The translations under genes and the position numbers were made by a program. Below the pieces are notes generated by a model that had not been told where the DNA came from, made no database searches, and saw only the letters and a program-made list of their open reading frames with translations. A stretch of 7,773 nt of DNA, from NCBI GenBank assembly GCA_003577005.1, contig QEUW01000355.1, positions 1 to 7,773 of the forward strand. Reading direction: 5' to 3'. The stretch's first letter is position 1; each line of letters opens with the position of its first letter. The stretch comes from Chloroflexota bacterium (GTDB lineage Bacteria > Chloroflexota > Anaerolineae > Caldilineales > Caldilineaceae). Positions 5,837 to 7,773 of the stretch are shown one piece after another.

Positions 5837-6769
5837 ATGACAACCCATCATCTCGATGACAAAGAGTCGCACGCATTTTGGGACAACTCGCATCCCCCGC
5901 GGGTACGAATCCAGCCGGGGGACACGGTGGTCTTTGAGACGCTGGAAGCTTCGGCCAACCAGATCACACCCCAGGCGGGCGAGGAGGCGCTGCGAACACT
6001 GAGCTTCGACCCCATCCACCCGCTGACCGGGCCCGTCTATGTGGAGGGCGCCGAGCCGGGCGATGCCCTCGTCGTCGAGGTAGTCAGTTTGGAACACAAG
6101 GGCTGGGGCTGGAATGCCGTTATTCCCGGGTTTGGCCTGTTGGCCGACGATTTTTTAGAACCCTATCTCCACCACTACCGGTTGGCCGGTGACCAGTGTT
6201 TCTTCCGCGATGATATCGTGATCCCCTACGAGCCGTTCTGCGGTGTGATGGGCGTTGCGCCGCGCGAAGCAGGCCGTCTCACCACGATCCCGCCACGCGA
6301 GAACGGCGGCAACCTGGACATCCGCCACCTGACGCCAGGCGCAACGGTGATGTTCCCCGTGCTGGCTCCTGGCGCGCTCTTCTCGTGCGGCGACTGCCAC
6401 TCAGCCCAGGGCGACGGTGAGGTCAACGGCACCGGCATCGAGACGCCCATGACCGTAACGCTCAAGTTTGACCTGTTGAAGCAGGCCAATCTGCCCGAAC
6501 TGCGCTTTACCACGCCCGCCGGTAAAAAACTGACCGTGGCCGACAGCGGCGGCTACTTTGTCACCACCGCCCACGGACCGGACCTGTTCAAGAACGCGCA
6601 ACAGGCGATCCGCTATATGATCGACCACCTCTCCAGCGAGTACAACATGACCCGAGAGCAGGCCTATTGTCTCTGCGGTGCGGCGGTGGATTTGAAGATC
6701 AGCGAGATCGTGGATGCACCGAACTGGATCGTCTCAGCCTATTTGCCGCTGGCGATTTTTGCCAGGTAA
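5837..6769 (+). CDS. Acetamidase/formamidase-family amidohydrolase
   Basis: Members of this family (FmdA/AmdA type) hydrolyse short amides such as formamide or acetamide to the acid and ammonia. The 310-residue product has no signal peptide and should be cytosolic. Family hallmarks visible are FWDNSHPPRVRIQPGDTVVF (14-33), FDPIHPLTGPVYVEGAEPGD with H61 and G65-P66, the GVMGVAP strand, GGNLD (157-161), the core GDCHSAQGDGE (185-195) with D186, H188, D193 and E195 as likely metal or catalytic residues, and the C-terminal block YCLCGAAVDLKISEIVDAPN. The length matches the compact form of about 300 residues; classic FmdA formamidases are about 400. It lies 58 bases after the LysM gene, same strand, with a strong ribosome-binding site. 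The link to the importer may mean an amide ligand, but amide specificity cannot be read from sequence. It converges on the next gene, leaving 28 bases. Confidence 0.93.
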   Translation: MTTHHLDDKESHAFWDNSHPPRVRIQPGDTVVFETLEASANQITPQAGEEALRTLSFDPIHPLTGPVYVEGAEPGDALVVEVVSLEHKGWGWNAVIPGFGLLADDFLEPYLHHYRLAGDQCFFRDDIVIPYEPFCGVMGVAPREAGRLTTIPPRENGGNLDIRHLTPGATVMFPVLAPGALFSCGDCHSAQGDGEVNGTGIETPMTVTLKFDLLKQANLPELRFTTPAGKKLTVADSGGYFVTTAHGPDLFKNAQQAIRYMIDHLSSEYNMTREQAYCLCGAAVDLKISEIVDAPNWIVSAYLPLAIFAR

Positions 6770-6797
6770 GCAAGGGCAAAGACTGGATACGGATGAC

Positions 6798-7773
6798 TTA
6801 CCCGGACCGGGAACCGGTGAGATAGAGCAATCGCCCGCGCCAGGCCACTACCTGATTGAGCAACTGCCGCTCAAACAGTGCCTGTACCTGCGCTACTTCT
6901 GCCGTGCTGAGGTGTTGGGCCAGACGTTCCCCATAGCTGGGCCGGTCGCTGCCGGAGGGCGCAAACCAGCGTTCGATGACGCCAGCGGTGACCTGCAACT
7001 CGCTGCTCTCCGCTTCGGTTGCCAGCTCGACGGACAGCCCGGCTTTACTAAAGAACTGACGCAGATCGTCGGCATCCCAGTTGACCAGCGGGTCGTCCGG
7101 GTCAGCGTAGATGGCCTCTTCCGCTGCGACCACCCGCTCGGCTAGCTCCTGCCCCAGTTCGCCCAGATCAACCAGTTGGTAGAGCCGCTGGGTATGGCGC
7201 GGAATACGCTCGGCTAGGCTGATAGTAGCGTGAGCAGCGATGAGTGAGACGAGCCCTTGAATGGCTGCCTGCTTATCTGCCACATCGATCAGCGCGTTGT
7301 AGCCCACCAGCGCATCAAAGGTCGGGGACGGTTGCGCCGCCCCACCTTCCGCTGCTATCAGCGCCGGCAGGTCTGCGAGGCTGCCGTGCATCACCCGCGG
7401 CCGTTCCACTTCCGGCAATCGTTCGGCCAACTGGCGCAGGGCCTCGGCGTCTCGTTCGGTGCGCGCCAATGCATAGACGCCCCCTTCGGGGACGCGGCGC
7501 AGCGCCTCCCAGGTCAGCAGGCCGCTGCCAGCTTTGAGGTCGAGCACCAGGCTGTGCCGTTTGAGTTTGGCCCCATCGAGCACCCGGTCGCGCAGCGCAG
7601 CCAGCCGCTCGCCGGCGCTGGAGATGGTGCGCTGGAGCCAGCGTTCCCGCGCCATGTCCTTGGGTGAAAAGGTAAGAACCTGGTCGGTATCCTCCTCCAG
7701 GGCGAGCATGGCGGCCAGTTGCGCCTCGCGGCGGCGCGCCACCTCGGTGCGGATCTGCGCCTCGTAGCCCTGG
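6798..7773 (-). CDS. C-terminal part of a probable RarA-like ATPase fused to a methyltransferase-like domain (5' end outside window)
   Basis: The leftward frame runs from the window edge to TAA at 6800-6798. A GTG at 7742 could be called the start, but the frame stays open to 7773, and the residues before it (QGYEAQIRTEVARRREAQ) resemble the end of RarA/MgsA AAA+ clamp-loader-like ATPases, where GYE..I precedes a charged helix. The gene probably continues right. The visible part has a charged linker (MLALEEDTDQVLTFSPKD, then MARERWLQRT), then a class I SAM-methyltransferase-like fold: motif I VLDLKAGSG (codons 7547-7521), a second strand VYALARTERD, MHGSLADLP, and FDALVGYNALIDV, then a helical C-terminal region ending ERQLLNQVVAWRGRLLYLTG. 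In motif I the first glycine is replaced by lysine, so SAM binding may be weakened. A RarA/unknown-domain fusion is annotated in cyanobacteria (PRK13341 class, from memory), and this may be its relative. A role in DNA replication stress is inference. Confidence 0.75.
   Translation of the reverse strand, partial: QGYEAQIRTEVARRREAQLAAMLALEEDTDQVLTFSPKDMARERWLQRTISSAGERLAALRDRVLDGAKLKRHSLVLDLKAGSGLLTWEALRRVPEGGVYALARTERDAEALRQLAERLPEVERPRVMHGSLADLPALIAAEGGAAQPSPTFDALVGYNALIDVADKQAAIQGLVSLIAAHATISLAERIPRHTQRLYQLVDLGELGQELAERVVAAEEAIYADPDDPLVNWDADDLRQFFSKAGLSVELATEAESSELQVTAGVIERWFAPSGSDRPSYGERLAQHLSTAEVAQVQALFERQLLNQVVAWRGRLLYLTGSRSG

Noticed and set aside
6765..6802. Possible bidirectional terminator between the convergent genes (GGTAAG ... 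CTTACC)
   Set aside because: Only a 6-bp stem with a 26-base loop and no T-run on either strand.

Overview
The window reads as bacterial chromosome of moderately high GC. The most likely source is a member of the Chloroflexota (Caldilineae/Anaerolineae type). This is inference from style, not a marker gene: the binding lipoprotein has an Ala/Pro/Thr-rich linker after its lipobox, a secreted LysM protein carries a Pro/Thr-rich linker, the gaps between genes hold short-phrase repeats, and a probable RarA-like ATPase is fused to a methyltransferase-like domain.

Layout. Positions 1-140 may hold the 5' end of a leftward gene cut by the window edge (weak call). From 174 to 6769 six genes run rightward: a substrate-binding lipoprotein (174-1355), two inner-membrane permeases (1438-2349 and 2552-3334), an ABC ATPase (3429-4499), a secreted LysM protein with a probable TIM-barrel domain (4501-5778) and an acetamidase/formamidase-family enzyme (5837-6769). 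The right end holds a convergent, 5'-truncated leftward gene (6798 to beyond 7773) with a SAM-methyltransferase-like domain. Its upstream residues look like the tail of a RarA/MgsA-type AAA+ ATPase.

The first four rightward genes form one complete ABC importer of the iron/polyamine/phosphonate-like class: family 1 binding protein, two EAA-loop permeases and a PotA-like ATPase with a TOBE tail. The LysM gene starts one base after the ATPase stop and so is probably translationally coupled to it. The amidase follows 58 bases later. A working hypothesis is surface or extracellular processing of a ligand, uptake by the importer, and cytosolic release of ammonia from an amide. The substrate cannot be read from the sequence.

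The most unusual structure is in the gaps of the transporter operon. Each of the three gaps between its four genes holds a different strong repeat: a perfect 19-bp stem-loop (1371-1419), a composite of direct repeats around a branched palindrome plus a 9-bp tandem (2351-2525), and a triple 14-bp tandem with an upstream inverted copy (3336-3412). These could set the relative expression of the subunits or mark repeat-family insertions. No RNA genes, CRISPR arrays, transposase genes or att sites were seen.
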